From Cytobacillus pseudoceanisediminis (GTDB lineage: Bacteria; Bacillota; Bacilli; Bacillales; Cytobacillaceae): a stretch of 64,000 nucleotides of DNA. The stretch is taken from positions 1-64,000 of the forward strand of contig NZ_CP097349.1 of the NCBI RefSeq assembly GCF_023516215.1, written 5' to 3'. Of this stretch, positions 31,009 through 42,615 are shown one piece after another (within the stretch, counting starts at the first letter, position 1; every line of letters begins with the position of its first letter). The notes beneath the pieces were generated by a model, which was not told where the DNA came from, did not search any database, and saw only the letters and a list, made by a program, of their open reading frames with translations. Both the position numbers and the translations under genes were made by a program.

Positions 31009-32007
31009 ATGTTAGAAGCAGGGACAGTATTTGTTCTGGTTGCCGTTGTACTTGGTGTCATTTTACTTGGGATATTATTCACCTTTGTACCGGTAATGCT
31101 ATGGATTTCAGCATTGGCAGCAGGTGTCAGAGTCAGTATCTTTACATTAATTGGGATGAGGCTTCGCCGGGTTATCCCAAGCCGTGTTATTAACCCGCTT
31201 ATTAAGGCACACAAAGCAGGGCTGAATGTATCAACAAACCAACTGGAAAGCCATTATTTGGCCGGAGGTAATGTTGACAGGGTTGTGAATGCATTGATTG
31301 CAGCCCATCGTGCAAATATCGATTTAAGTTTTGAGAGAAGTGCCGCTATTGATTTGGCAGGCCGAGATGTTTTGGAAGCAGTACAGATGAGCGTTAACCC
31401 TAAAGTAATTGAAACACCTTTTATTGCAGGGGTGGCGATGGATGGTATTGAGGTTAAAGCAAAGGCCAGAATTACTGTAAGAGCCAATATTGACCGCCTT
31501 GTCGGGGGAGCTGGAGAGGAAACAATCGTAGCACGTGTCGGGGAAGGGATCGTATCTACAATCGGTTCATCTGATAATCATAAAAAGGTCTTGGAGAATC
31601 CAGATATGATTTCTCAGACCGTTCTCTCAAAAGGTCTGGACGCAGGCACCGCTTTTGAAATCCTTTCGATTGATATTGCAGATGTCGATATCGGCAAAAA
31701 CATTGGTGCGGAACTTCAGACTGAACAGGCTGAAGCAGATAAGAAGATTGCCCAAGCTAAAGCGGAAGAAAGACGTGCAATGGCAGTAGCGCAAGAACAG
31801 GAAATGAAAGCCCGCGTTGAGGAAATGCGAGCGAAGGTTGTGGAAGCAGAGGCTCAGGTGCCGCTTGCCATGTCAGAAGCGCTCCGTTCTGGAAATATTG
31901 GTGTAATGGACTATATGAATATCCAAAACATCTCGGCTGATACCGAAATGAGGGACTCAATCGGCAATATGAGTGATGATGGCAAAAATGGCCGCAAAAA
32001 TGACTAA
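31009..32007 (+). CDS. floA: Flotillin-like protein FloA
   Basis: FloA is a membrane-microdomain scaffold. The 332-residue protein has an N-terminal hydrophobic region (about residues 5-50), an SPFH/band 7-like domain, and a C-terminal coiled coil rich in Ala, Glu and Lys (residues 240-295) with [23 protein letters not shown] 31009 follows TCAGGAGGTAGGAAT. It lies between yqeZ and yqfB in the sigma-W operon. Confidence 0.96.
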   Translation: MLEAGTVFVLVAVVLGVILLGILFTFVPVMLWISALAAGVRVSIFTLIGMRLRRVIPSRVINPLIKAHKAGLNVSTNQLESHYLAGGNVDRVVNALIAAHRANIDLSFERSAAIDLAGRDVLEAVQMSVNPKVIETPFIAGVAMDGIEVKAKARITVRANIDRLVGGAGEETIVARVGEGIVSTIGSSDNHKKVLENPDMISQTVLSKGLDAGTAFEILSIDIADVDIGKNIGAELQTEQAEADKKIAQAKAEERRAMAVAQEQEMKARVEEMRAKVVEAEAQVPLAMSEALRSGNIGVMDYMNIQNISADTEMRDSIGNMSDDGKNGRKND

Positions 32008-32041
32008 ATGATCCCATATTGGGAGAAGGGAGGAAACTCTC

Positions 32042-32520
32042 TTGGAATTCTTATTGGAGAATCCTTTTATTCTTATTGCCTTAATAGCTTTCATTTCCTC
32101 CTTCTTCAAAAAAAGAAGGAGGAAAAGCCTGTTAAACAGACTCCCCGTTCAGTACAGCAAGAGCAGAGGGCACAGGCAGAAAGAACTTCGGCAGATTCTG
32201 CATTGGCCGAAACGCTAAAAGAAGAATACAGGCAGCAGGAAGAGAAAGCCAAAAGAATAGAAGAAGAATACAGGCAGCGTAAACAGCAGGCTGAAGAAAG
32301 CATGAAGGCTCTTCAGAATCAGCGGAGAGCTGCAGAAAGAAAAGCAAGTAAAATAGCGAAAACAGCTTCCAATACAAACGCAGAGCATCGAAAAGAACCA
32401 TCTGGAGCAGGAAGTTTTGAGTTTAGGAAACAATCGCTTGCTGACGGAATAATCTGGTCTGAAATCCTTGGGCCACCAAGATCAAAAAATCCTCACCGAT
32501 CCCTGAACAGGAAGCAATAA
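32042..32520 (+). CDS. yqfB: YqfB-like membrane coiled-coil protein, frameshifted
   Basis: This is the third gene of the sigma-W operon. From TTG 32042, behind GGGAGGAAACTC, the protein begins LEFLLENPFILIALIAFIS, one membrane helix. After A7 at 32108-32114 the frame breaks; with one A restored it goes on with KKKEEKPVKQTPRSV and a long charged coiled coil (EEYRQQEEKAKRIEEEYR) to TAA at 32518-32520. Another reading starts at 32008 but has no good RBS and loses the membrane helix. Function is unknown; position matches B. subtilis yqfB. Confidence 0.75.
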
Positions 32521-32700
32521 GAAAAGTGGAAGCTCCTTGCCCGCGAAGGAACGCAGACTAAGATCGCTGCGTCCTGTGGCAGCGTCTGCATGACCCGCAT
32601 CCTCCCAAAAGCTGTCGCTTCGTGCGATGTTTATGCTGACGAAGCCTTCCTTATCCTGCGGGCCCAAGCACAAGACGAGTCTCACCAAAAGGCGTTATTT
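32521..32700 (-). repeat. Dispersed repeat, family 2, minus-strand copy
   Basis: Read on the minus strand it contains GGCTTCGTCAGCATAAACAT, CGCACGAAGCGACAGC, TTTTGGGAGG and GCTGCCACAGGACGC. These align with the plus-strand element at 61939-62131 (GCTTCGGCAGCGATACATCG, AGCTTTGGGAGG, TTCGCCACATGAGG). No coding sequence. The rest of the 285-base gap to yqfC holds an imperfect hairpin (CCAAAAGGC/GCCTTTTTGG near 32690-32715). Confidence 0.65.
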
Positions 32701-32805
32701 GCCTTTTTGGGAGGGTTGGCATTGATACATTCTATTCTTATCAAAAATAAGTGCTAGAACCTCCGTTCATTTCATAAATATGAGATGAAAGGGGGTTCTT
32801 TTTTT

Positions 32806-33096
32806 ATGGCAAAAAAGTGGGGACAATTCGTCCGCGGCTGGATGACTAAAAATATGGAGCTTCCTCAAGATGTCATGATGGATCTGCCCCGCATCACAAT
32901 GATTGGACAAATCCATATCTATATAGAGAACCACAGGGGATTATTGGCTTTTTCAGATAAGGAATTAAGACTGCTTTTGAAGCAGGGGCAGCTTTTAATT
33001 AGAGGGAAAGCTTTCGTCATAAAAACGATACTGCCAGAAGAAATACTGCTGGAGGGGAAAATTGACTCAGTAACTTATATTTCAGACACTGATTAA
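32806..33096 (+). CDS. yqfC: Sporulation protein YqfC
   Basis: YqfC is a short protein made in the mother cell under sigma-E in B. subtilis; its molecular role is unclear. The sequence begins MAKKWGQFVRGWMTKN and has the family core LPRITMIGQIHIYIENHRGLLAFSDKELRL, a YabP/YqfC-type domain. 96 residues. ATG 32806 follows AAAGGGGG by 11 bases, mostly T. It precedes yqfD by 18 bases. Confidence 0.93.
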   Translation: MAKKWGQFVRGWMTKNMELPQDVMMDLPRITMIGQIHIYIENHRGLLAFSDKELRLLLKQGQLLIRGKAFVIKTILPEEILLEGKIDSVTYISDTD

Positions 33097-33114
33097 GAAT
33101 TCAGGGGGAAGGAA

Positions 33115-34305
33115 ATGAAGAACCAGTGGATCGAATTTTACAGGGGGCTTGTAACAGTTAAAGCAAGCGGGAAGGGAATAGAAAGGTTTATTAATGCGCT
33201 TACCCGCAGCGGAATCAATATCTGGAATGTAAAAAACCATGGAACGCAATCAGTCACCTTCAAAATGAAATTGGAAGATGCCAAAAAAATAAGGAGCCAC
33301 GCCAGGAACAGCGATTGCAGAATCGAGTTCCTGCAGCGGGCAGGAGCTCCATTCCTTGTGAAAAGGCTGCTGAAAAACAGCGGATTTGCTGCTGGTGCCC
33401 TCGCATTTTTTGCAGTCATTCTCCTTTTATCCAATATGGTTTGGGGAATAGAGATTAAGGGTGCAAATCCTGCTACTGAATATCAGATTATCAAAGAATT
33501 GGACAAGATGGGGGTTAAAAAAGGAAAGCTGCAGTTCTTTGTTGATAACGTGGAGTCTATTCAGCGTCAACTTTCAAACAACATTGAAGCCATTACTTGG
33601 GTAGGTGTGGAGTTAAAAGGGACAACCTACCATCTACAGGTCGTAGAGAAAAATGAGCCTAAGAAGCCTGAGTATTTAAGTCCGCGCCATTTGGTAGCGA
33701 AGAAAAAGCCGTCATTGTAGATATGTTTGTCGAAGAAGGGCGTCCAGTCGTTGATATACACGATCATGTTCAGCCAGGACAGCTTTTGGTCTCAGGGATA
33801 ATCGGGAAAGAAGGTCAAACAGAGACTGTTCCTTCGAAGGGGAGATTTTCGGGGAAACATGGTATAAATCTGAGGTCATTCTTCCGCTTAAGAGCACTTT
33901 CAAAGTATTCAGCGGCAATGAAAAAGTCAAGCATGCACTTACGATCGGAAATCTTGAGATCCCAATATGGAGGTTTGGGAGCCCGGAGTTTGAAGAATAT
34001 GAATTAGAGGAAAATGAAAAAAGCGTAAAATTCCTGAAATGGGAGCTTCCTATTTCATATGTGAATAAAACGTTCCGTGAAAGGGAGCAAGTCACAAGAA
34101 TTTATTCGAATAAAGAGGCATTTGAAGCTGCGAAAGATTTGGCAAGAAAAAAATAAAAAGCAGCTTAGATGAAAATGCTAAAGTTATGGGAGAAAAAGTT
34201 TTGCACCAATCAATTGACAATGGTAAAGTAACTATAGCAATACATTTCCAAATTATTGAGAATATTGCAGAAGGACAACCAATTATTCAAGGAGATTCGG
34301 AATGA
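33115..34305 (+). CDS. yqfD: Sporulation protein YqfD, frameshifted
   Basis: YqfD is annotated as a stage IV sporulation membrane protein, expressed with yqfC under sigma-E. It has an N-terminal basic domain, one transmembrane helix (about residues 91-111, [20 protein letters not shown]) and a large extracytoplasmic domain. The frame breaks at A5 33703-33707, G4 33839-33842 and A7 34147-34153. Adding one base at each gives about 396 residues, the usual length, ending [17 protein letters not shown] at TGA 34303-34305, which overlaps phoH by 4 bases. ATG 33115 follows AGGGGGAAGGAA. Confidence 0.9.
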
Positions 34306-35264
34306 CAGAAGACTTGAAAACAATGAACCTGCAGCTAGAAGACCCAAACGAAGCAATTGCCCTATTGGGGAATTCGGATGCAAACCTAAAAGTTATTGAG
34401 CAAGAACTGAATGTTTCCATTGTAACCAGGGGAGAATCTGTTTATGTGTCTGGAGAAATGGACAAGGTAGAACTCGTTGGAAAGGTTCTGGATAAACTGC
34501 TTTATGTAATCCGGAAAGGAATAAATATAAGCCAGAGAGACGTTATGTATGCTCTTCAAATGGCTCATAAGGGTACACTTGAGTATTTCAGTGATTTATA
34601 TGAAGAAGAAATCACAAAAAATGCAAAAGGCAAGTCCATTCGCGTTAAGACACTGGGCCAGCGTCAATATATTCATGCAATCCGCGGGAATGACCTGGTT
34701 TTTGGCATAGGTCCAGCAGGAACGGGAAAAACATATTTGGCTGTTGTCATGGCTGTAAATGCTTTGAAAAATGGGAATGTGAAAAGGATTATCCTTACCC
34801 GTCCTGCAGTCGAAGCAGGCGAGAGCCTTGGTTTTCTGCCGGGGGATCTGAAGGAAAAAGTCGATCCTTACTTAAGGCCATTGTATGATGCTTTGCATGA
34901 TATATTAGGTGCAGAGCATACACAAAGAATGATTGAAAGAGGCACGATTGAAATTGCACCGCTTGCGTACATGCGCGGAAGAACTTTAGATGATGCCTTT
35001 GTCATTCTGGATGAAGCGCAAAATACAACTCAAGCCCAAATGAAGATGTTTCTAACCCGGCTTGGCTTCGGCTCAAAAATGATTATTACTGGAGACAGAA
35101 CACAAGTTGACCTTCCAAAAGGAGTAAAATCGGGCCTCATAGTGGCTGAAGATATACTAAAGGGTGTAAGTGGGCTATCATTCGTTCATTTGGAACAAAG
35201 TGACGTTGTTCGGCATCCGCTTGTGGCCAGGATTATCCAGGCATACGAAAAGGAAGATAACTAG
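34302..35264 (+). CDS. phoH: PhoH-like ATPase
   Basis: PhoH family proteins are P-loop ATPases linked to RNA metabolism. The 320-residue protein has an N-terminal KH-like region, Walker [13 protein letters not shown] near residue 138, Walker B VILDEAQN near residue 236, and GDRTQVDLP near residue 265. ATG 34302 overlaps the yqfD stop (ATGA). It is followed by a terminator, so yqfC-yqfD-phoH looks like one unit. Linkage to ybeY downstream is typical. Confidence 0.95.
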   Translation: MTEDLKTMNLQLEDPNEAIALLGNSDANLKVIEQELNVSIVTRGESVYVSGEMDKVELVGKVLDKLLYVIRKGINISQRDVMYALQMAHKGTLEYFSDLYEEEITKNAKGKSIRVKTLGQRQYIHAIRGNDLVFGIGPAGTGKTYLAVVMAVNALKNGNVKRIILTRPAVEAGESLGFLPGDLKEKVDPYLRPLYDALHDILGAEHTQRMIERGTIEIAPLAYMRGRTLDDAFVILDEAQNTTQAQMKMFLTRLGFGSKMIITGDRTQVDLPKGVKSGLIVAEDILKGVSGLSFVHLEQSDVVRHPLVARIIQAYEKEDN

Positions 35265-35274
35265 TGAACCGTTA

Positions 35275-35298
35275 AACCGCCGACTTTGGCGGTTTTTT
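35275..35298 (+). terminator. Intrinsic terminator after phoH
   Basis: AACCGCC and GGCGGTT form a 7-bp stem around GACTTT, followed by T residues. Confidence 0.88.
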
Positions 35299-35508
35299 CG
35301 TTAAGTAAAAATCCCACCGGTATGAATGATAGCAGGATTTATCATGGAATTATTTGCTATTAATGAAATGTTTAGGTAACCTGTTAATAGATAGGCCATT
35401 TTTTCTTGGTGAAAACCATCAGAAAAGCTGTTATGATTTTACATAATTAATACTGAAATGCTTTTTAAAGTTATTGGAATTTTTTTACCCAGGACAGGAG
35501 GGGTAAAT

Positions 35509-37700
35509 GTGCCAAACCTTCAGCAGAGTATGTCAACAATCAGAAATTTGCTTAATATGACCTTTTTTCGTGTTCTCTTATTTATTCTCTTGGGGATTGT
35601 TATGTATTTTTCCATGTATAGCAATGTTAAGCCTGAAAAACTGGATTTAAGTCTGTTCTCTGTTGCTGAACAGACTATAAGGTCTCCAATAACAATAGAG
35701 GATAAAGCTAGCACAGAAAGAAAGAGAAAAGAAGCAGAAAATAATGTTAAGGATATTTACGTTGTAAAAAAAGAGATTGCACAAAACAGAGTTGACCTGG
35801 TTACCTCCATTTTCGGATCTGTATCGGAAGTGAACGATGAAGTAAAAGAAGAGATGGAAGAGAAAAAGAAAGCTGCTCAAACTGAGGCCGATAATAATGT
35901 TGAGGCACCGGACCCAGAAGCCACCCGTCCTGAAGATAAATTGGCTATGGTTAAGGAAAAGCTCACTGATGACGTAACACGTGAGGTATCAGATGGCGTT
36001 TTCCTTTCTTTGCTGCAGGCAAAGGAGGGGAGCTGAGCATTGCAAAAGACCTTACGGTAACGGCCATCAATAAAATTATGAATAATGAGATTCCGGCTGA
36101 ACAGGTGGAGAACGCGAAAAAGCGGGTTGAAGAAGAATTGAAGTTCACCAGCTTGAATTCAGATTTAAAAAAAGCTGCAATAGAACTGGGACGTTATGCT
36201 ATATATCAAAATCAATTTTATGATCCTGCTGCCACGGAAGAATTACGACAGCAGACTGTTGAGAGTGTCGAGCCGGTTAAGATCCTGCAGGGACAGATAA
36301 TCGTAGAGGAAAATCAGCTTATCAGCCGGGACATATACAGGCAGCTGGAACTTGCAGGACTTCTTGACAGTGTTAATTCGATTCAGCCTTTTATAGGGCT
36401 ATCGCTGATAATCGTCATTGTCTTATCAGCCCTATATTATTATTTCCATGAAATGAACGTGCAGCGGGAAACAAAGCAAAGTTATCTTTTGCTGTTTAGC
36501 CTAATTTTTATCTTATCCATATTGCTGATGAAGGTCATCAGTCTATTCCAATATGCTGATTATTCAGAGATAGGATACATTTACCCTGCAGCCATGGGAG
36601 CTATGCTAATCAAAATACTGATTGATGAAAAGCTTGCCATGTACTATACGATCATTATGGCTATTGCAGGAAGCGTAATTTTTAATGAAGGCGTTACTGG
36701 CACATTTCAGCTGACATCAGCCATTTATATCCTCTGCAGCGGCTTGGCTGCTATATTGTTTTTGAGCAAGCAGAATCGCCGCTCCAAAATCTTGCAGGCT
36801 GGTTTATTTGTATCCGCAGTAAACATACTTGTTATCTTTTCAATGCTTTTCTTAAGAAACGGCCACTATGATACGATTGAATATGGCTTTTACTTTGTTA
36901 TTGCTCTGATTTCAGGTATTTCGTCTGCAGTGCTGGCAATTGGCCTGCTGCCGTATTTCGAGGCAGGTTTTGGAATTTTGTCTACTATGAGGCTGATAGA
37001 ACTATCTAATCCTAATCATCCTCTGCTGAGAAAGATACTGACCGAGTCTCCCGGAACTTATCATCATAGTGTAATGGTTGCCAATCTTTCCGAGTCAGCG
37101 TGTGAAGCTATTGGGGCGAATGGCCTTCTGGCAAGGGTGGGATGCTATTATCACGATATCGGTAAAACAAAGCGGCCTCAGTTTTTTATCGAGAATCAGG
37201 TTAATATTGAGAATCCGCATGATCGCCTCCCTCCGCATACCAGCAAGAATATAATAATCGCCCATGCTGCCGATGGGGCTGAAATGCTGAGGAAGCATAA
37301 GATGCCGAAGGAGATAGTAGATATTGCCGAACAGCATCATGGAACAACATTGCTTAAATATTTTTACTACAAAGCAAAACAGAATGGGCTGGAAGTAAAG
37401 GAAGAGGACTATCGCTATCCGGGACCAAAACCGCAATCAAAAGAGTCGGCAGTAATTGGCATTGCTGATAGTGTGGAAGCTGCAGTCCGTTCCATGGCGC
37501 ATCCTACAACAGAACAAATAGAGGAACTGGTCAAAAAGATAATCGCAGACAGACTTCAGGATGGACAGCTGAATGAATGTGATTTAACCTTAAAAGAACT
37601 GGAAACCGTTTCACACTCGTTCTGCGAAACGTTAAACGGGATTTTCCATTCACGTATCGAGTATCCTGAAATGACAAAACAGAAGGTGAAACAGGCATGA
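35509..37700 (+). CDS. pgpH: Cyclic-di-AMP phosphodiesterase PgpH (7TMR-HD), frameshifted
   Basis: PgpH (YqfF) hydrolyses cyclic di-AMP. It has an N-terminal helix, a large 7TMR-HDED extracellular domain, seven transmembrane helices (about 36380-36990), and a cytoplasmic HD domain with [25 protein letters not shown] and [12 protein letters not shown]. The frame breaks at G4 36027-36030; one added G joins LLQAKEG to [13 protein letters not shown] 35509 is preferred, with AGGAGGGG five bases upstream, over an in-frame ATG at 35458 without RBS. It overlaps ybeY by 4 bases. Confidence 0.92.
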
Positions 37701-38167
37701 ATTTAAATATTGATTTTTTGGACGAAACAAATGAGCTTCAGGAAAATGATATAGCCAAAATTGAAGAGCTAATTAATTTTGCTGCCTCTAAAGAATCTGT
37801 GGAGCCGGAAAGCGAAGTATCCATCACATTTGTGACCAATGAACGCATCCGGGAAATTAACAGGGAGTATCGGGATAAAGATCGGCCGACAGATGTTATT
37901 TCTTTTGCAATGGAAGAGCTGGGTGAAGGTGAAATCGAACTGATTGGTGCCGATATGCCCAGAGTCCTGGGGGATATCATTATCTCAGTTGCAAAGGCCA
38001 AGGAGCAGGCTGAGGAGTACGGTCACTCTTTTATAAGGGAGCTTGGTTTTTTGGCGGTCCATGGCTTCCTTCATCTTCTTGGATATGATCATGAAAATCC
38101 AGAAGATGAGAAAAAAATGTTTTCCCGCCAAAAGGATATATTAGATGAATTCGGGCTCACAAGATAG
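37697..38167 (+). CDS. ybeY: Endoribonuclease YbeY
   Basis: YbeY is a zinc-dependent RNase for 16S rRNA 3' maturation and quality control. The metal motif [11 protein letters not shown] near residue 122 gives the three histidines. [11 protein letters not shown] near residue 60 is also conserved. 156 residues. ATG 37697 overlaps the pgpH stop, and the end overlaps dgkA by 23 bases, so the three are probably translationally coupled. Confidence 0.95.
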   Translation: MNLNIDFLDETNELQENDIAKIEELINFAASKESVEPESEVSITFVTNERIREINREYRDKDRPTDVISFAMEELGEGEIELIGADMPRVLGDIIISVAKAKEQAEEYGHSFIRELGFLAVHGFLHLLGYDHENPEDEKKMFSRQKDILDEFGLTR

Positions 38168-38537
38168 AAAGGTCCGAAAACACAGTGTCCTAAAATCCTT
38201 TTCGTTTGCTTTTTCCGGCATTAGGGCAGCATTATTGAATGAAAGGAATCTGCAAATACATTTGGCAGTGTCGATAGCTGTTATTATGTTTGGGGTATTC
38301 TTTGGCATTTCCAGCCTTGAATGGATAATCATTCTCCTGGCCATAGGGGGCATGCTCTCACTCGAACTGCTGAACACTGCCATTGAAAGGGTTGTGGATC
38401 TGGCGACAGAAGAGTATCATCCCCTTGCAAAGCAAGCAAAGGATATTGCTGCTGGAGCAGTATTGGTGTATGCAATTGTAAGTGTAATTATAGGCGGAGT
38501 TATATTCCTTCCTAAAATTCTCATATTTTTGCAGTAA
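38145..38537 (+). CDS. dgkA: Undecaprenol / diacylglycerol kinase DgkA
   Basis: DgkA phosphorylates undecaprenol in Gram-positive bacteria. The 130-residue protein has three transmembrane helices (about residues 42-57, 60-78 and 104-125) and the family motif [15 protein letters not shown] near residue 73 with ERNLQIH near residue 33. ATG 38145 lies inside ybeY. It is followed by a hairpin and a long leader before cdd. Confidence 0.94.
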   Translation: MNSGSQDRKVRKHSVLKSFSFAFSGIRAALLNERNLQIHLAVSIAVIMFGVFFGISSLEWIIILLAIGGMLSLELLNTAIERVVDLATEEYHPLAKQAKDIAAGAVLVYAIVSVIIGGVIFLPKILIFLQ

Positions 38538-38541
38538 TGTG

Positions 38542-38571
38542 AAGCTGTCCGGATGGGCAGCTTTGCTTTTT
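38542..38571 (+). terminator. Weak terminator after dgkA
   Basis: AAGCTG and CAGCTT pair over 6 bp around TCCGGATGGG, followed by TGCTTTTT. A modest signal that may only partly separate dgkA from cdd. Confidence 0.6.
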
Positions 38572-40270
<1,699 letters not shown>

Positions 40271-40429
40271 ACCCAGCCCTAATTAAAGTATTATTCATTT
40301 CTGATTTATATGCATGCAGGTGATTGACAATATTTTCGTCTCATGATTTTACAAAGACAGGCTATGATATAGATAAATGTATTGGGATAAAGAAATTGCT
40401 AGTTGAATAACTGAAAGGTGGGGTTTTCG

Positions 40430-40573
40430 ATGATGGATTTTACCTGGAGAGTGTTTTCCCAGACAGGAAATATTGACACATATCTTCTCTTCAAGGAGCT
40501 AGAAAAGGAAACTCAGGATATACCCGGCAGCAATGATGAAGAGCTAGCAGAAGCTGATTTTCCCATCTCATAG
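40430..40573 (+). CDS. yqzL: YqzL family small protein
   Basis: This 47-residue protein begins MMDFTWRVFSQTGNIDTYLL and ends EELAEADFPIS, clearly the YqzL family that sits between era and recO in Bacillus. ATG 40430 or 40433 follows AAGGTGGGG. No known function; it is acidic with no signal peptide. Confidence 0.92.
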   Translation: MMDFTWRVFSQTGNIDTYLLFKELEKETQDIPGSNDEELAEADFPIS

Positions 40574-40603
40574 GTTTGTCGAAAGACAGGGATGGTGTCA
40601 CGG

Positions 40604-41356
40604 TTGCTTGATAAATGTGAAGGCATCGTCATCAGGACAACTAATTATAGTGAAACAAATAAGATTGTTACTTTATATACCCGTGAATGGGGAAAAGTTG
40701 GTGTGATGGCACGAGGAGCGAAAAAGCCGAACAGCAGACTTGCTGCTGTCACCCAGCTTTTTACATACGGGAATTTCTTAGTTCAGCGTGGAAGCGGTTT
40801 GGGTACCCTGCAGCAGGGGGACATGATTTCATCTATGCGGTCCATTAAAGAAGATATTTTTCTGACTGCATATGCAAGCTATATTGTCGATTTGACTGAT
40901 AAAAGCATTGAGGATAAGAAGCCCAACCCATTTTTGTTCGAATTGCTGTATCAAACCCTAAATTTAATAAACGAAGGATATGACCCGGAAATTCTTACAA
41001 ACATTTATGAAATGAAAATGCTGAATGCTCTGGGTTTATATCCAGTACTTGATCAATGTTCTGTCTGCGGAAGCACTGACGGGCATTTTGCATTTTCTAT
41101 CCGCGAAAACGGGCTTATTTGTCACCGCTGCCTTGATAAGGATCCTTATCATTATAAAGTGTCCCAGGCGACAATTAAGCTTCTTCGCCTGTTTTACTTT
41201 TTTGACTTGTCCCGGCTCGGCAATATCTCTGTCAAACCAGAAACCAAAGCTGAATTGAAAAAGATTATTTCTGCCTATTATGAAGAGTATTCAGGCTTAA
41301 ACTTGAAGACAAAGAAGTTTCTGAATCAAATGGCTAAGTTTAATGATTTAATGTAA
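40604..41356 (+). CDS. recO: DNA repair protein RecO
   Basis: RecO loads RecA onto SSB-coated DNA in the RecFOR pathway. The N-terminal OB fold includes [20 protein letters not shown] and [14 protein letters not shown], and the zinc finger has CSVCGS near residue 146 and CHRC near residue 171. 250 residues. TTG 40604 (LLDKCEG) fits the family start MLxKCEG; an in-frame ATG at 40592 is possible but is too close to its upstream AGGG. Confidence 0.93.
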   Translation: MLDKCEGIVIRTTNYSETNKIVTLYTREWGKVGVMARGAKKPNSRLAAVTQLFTYGNFLVQRGSGLGTLQQGDMISSMRSIKEDIFLTAYASYIVDLTDKSIEDKKPNPFLFELLYQTLNLINEGYDPEILTNIYEMKMLNALGLYPVLDQCSVCGSTDGHFAFSIRENGLICHRCLDKDPYHYKVSQATIKLLRLFYFFDLSRLGNISVKPETKAELKKIISAYYEEYSGLNLKTKKFLNQMAKFNDLM

Positions 41357-41397
41357 TGCGTTTCTTTATAGGCGAAGCGCATTGGCTTTTGTTATTA

Positions 41398-41426
41398 TTG
41401 ACAATTTAAATCCATTCCGCTATGAT
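41398..41426 (+). promoter_or_regulatory. Sigma-A promoter of glyQS
   Basis: A perfect TTGACA at 41398-41403, a 17-base spacer and TATGAT at 41421-41426. Transcription would start near 41433 at the head of the T-box leader. Confidence 0.88.
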
Positions 41427-41432
41427 TCAAAG

Positions 41433-41655
41433 TAATAAAATATAATTGCTGTGAAGGAGAAGAGTACTTAACCTTTTCTAATTAAAGCGAACCCGGGATA
41501 GTGGGAGCCGGGCATGGATGGTTAAGGAAGGGCGCTCCAGAGCAATATTGTCTATCGACAACTAAAGAGGCTGTGGTCAAAATCGCAGCAAATAGGGTGG
41601 AACCGCGGGTAAACTCTCGTCCCTATGCCATTGGGCATAGAGACGGGAGTTTTTT
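41433..41655 (+). promoter_or_regulatory. T-box riboswitch of glyQS
   Basis: The leader carries the T-box sequence AGGGTGGAACCGCG at 41594-41607, which pairs with the tRNA acceptor end in the antiterminator. It is followed by a long terminator hairpin in which AACTCTCGTC and CCTATGCC pair with GGCATAG and GACGGGAGTT, and then a T run (41612-41655). A stem I region (ACTTAACC with GGTTAAG) lies at 41465-41528. Uncharged glycine tRNA is expected to stabilise the antiterminator, given the genes downstream. The specifier codon was not assigned. Confidence 0.95.
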
Positions 41656-41733
41656 ATGTTCACAGAAAAGCGGTGGGTAGACAGCTGTTAAGTTCATAAA
41701 GCTATAATTTATACAATAAGAAAGAGGTGTCCT

Positions 41734-42594
41734 ATGAATATTCAAAGCATGATATTAACACTTCAAAAACATTGGTCTGAACAGGGTTGTATCTTGATGC
41801 AGGCATATGATACTGAAAAAGGGGCCGGAACAATGAGCCCGTATACTTTTTTAAGAGCGATTGGACCAGAGCCGTGGAATGTTGCTTATGTGGAGCCTTC
41901 ACGCCGTCCTGCCGATGGGCGTTTTGGTGAGAATCCAAACCGGCTTTATCAGCATCATCAATTTCAGGTGATCATGAAGCCGTCGCCGGATAATATTCAG
42001 GAGCTGTATCTTGATTCATTAAAAGCATTGGGCATTGATCCGCTTGAACATGATATCCGGTTTGTAGAAGATAACTGGGAAAATCCTTCTCTGGGCTGTG
42101 CAGGCTTAGGATGGGAAGTTTGGCTTGATGGTATGGAAATAACGCAGTTCACATATTTCCAGCAGGTAGGCGGATTGGAATGTAAGCCTGTGTCAGTTGA
42201 GATTACCTACGGAATAGAAAGGCTTGCATCCTACATTCAGGACAAGGAAAATGTCTTTGACCTTGAATGGACTGACGGGTTTACGGTTAGAGATATCTTC
42301 CTGCAGCCTGAGTTCGAGCATTCGAAATACACATTTGAAACATCAGATCAGGAAATGCTCTTCAATTTGTTCAATATTTATGAAAAAGAAGCACATAGAC
42401 AAATGGATGAAGGCCTAGTACACCCGGCATATGACTATGTATTAAAATGTTCTCATACCTTTAATTTGCTTGATGCAAGGGGAGCGATCTCTGTTACAGA
42501 AAGAACCGGCTATATCGCCCGATGCCGAAATCTGGCCAGAAAAGTAGCCAAAACTTTTTATGAAGAGAGAGAAAACTCGGTTTCCCAATATTAA
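41734..42594 (+). CDS. glyQ: Glycyl-tRNA synthetase alpha subunit
   Basis: GlyQ is the catalytic class II subunit of the heterotetrameric glycyl-tRNA synthetase. Motif 2 region [19 protein letters not shown] and [20 protein letters not shown] are intact. 286 residues. ATG 41734 follows GAAAGAGGTGTCCT. Controlled by the T-box leader and followed 21 bases later by glyS. Confidence 0.97.
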   Translation: MNIQSMILTLQKHWSEQGCILMQAYDTEKGAGTMSPYTFLRAIGPEPWNVAYVEPSRRPADGRFGENPNRLYQHHQFQVIMKPSPDNIQELYLDSLKALGIDPLEHDIRFVEDNWENPSLGCAGLGWEVWLDGMEITQFTYFQQVGGLECKPVSVEITYGIERLASYIQDKENVFDLEWTDGFTVRDIFLQPEFEHSKYTFETSDQEMLFNLFNIYEKEAHRQMDEGLVHPAYDYVLKCSHTFNLLDARGAISVTERTGYIARCRNLARKVAKTFYEERENSVSQY

Positions 42595-42615
42595 AGGATA
42601 AGGAGGAAGAATCTC

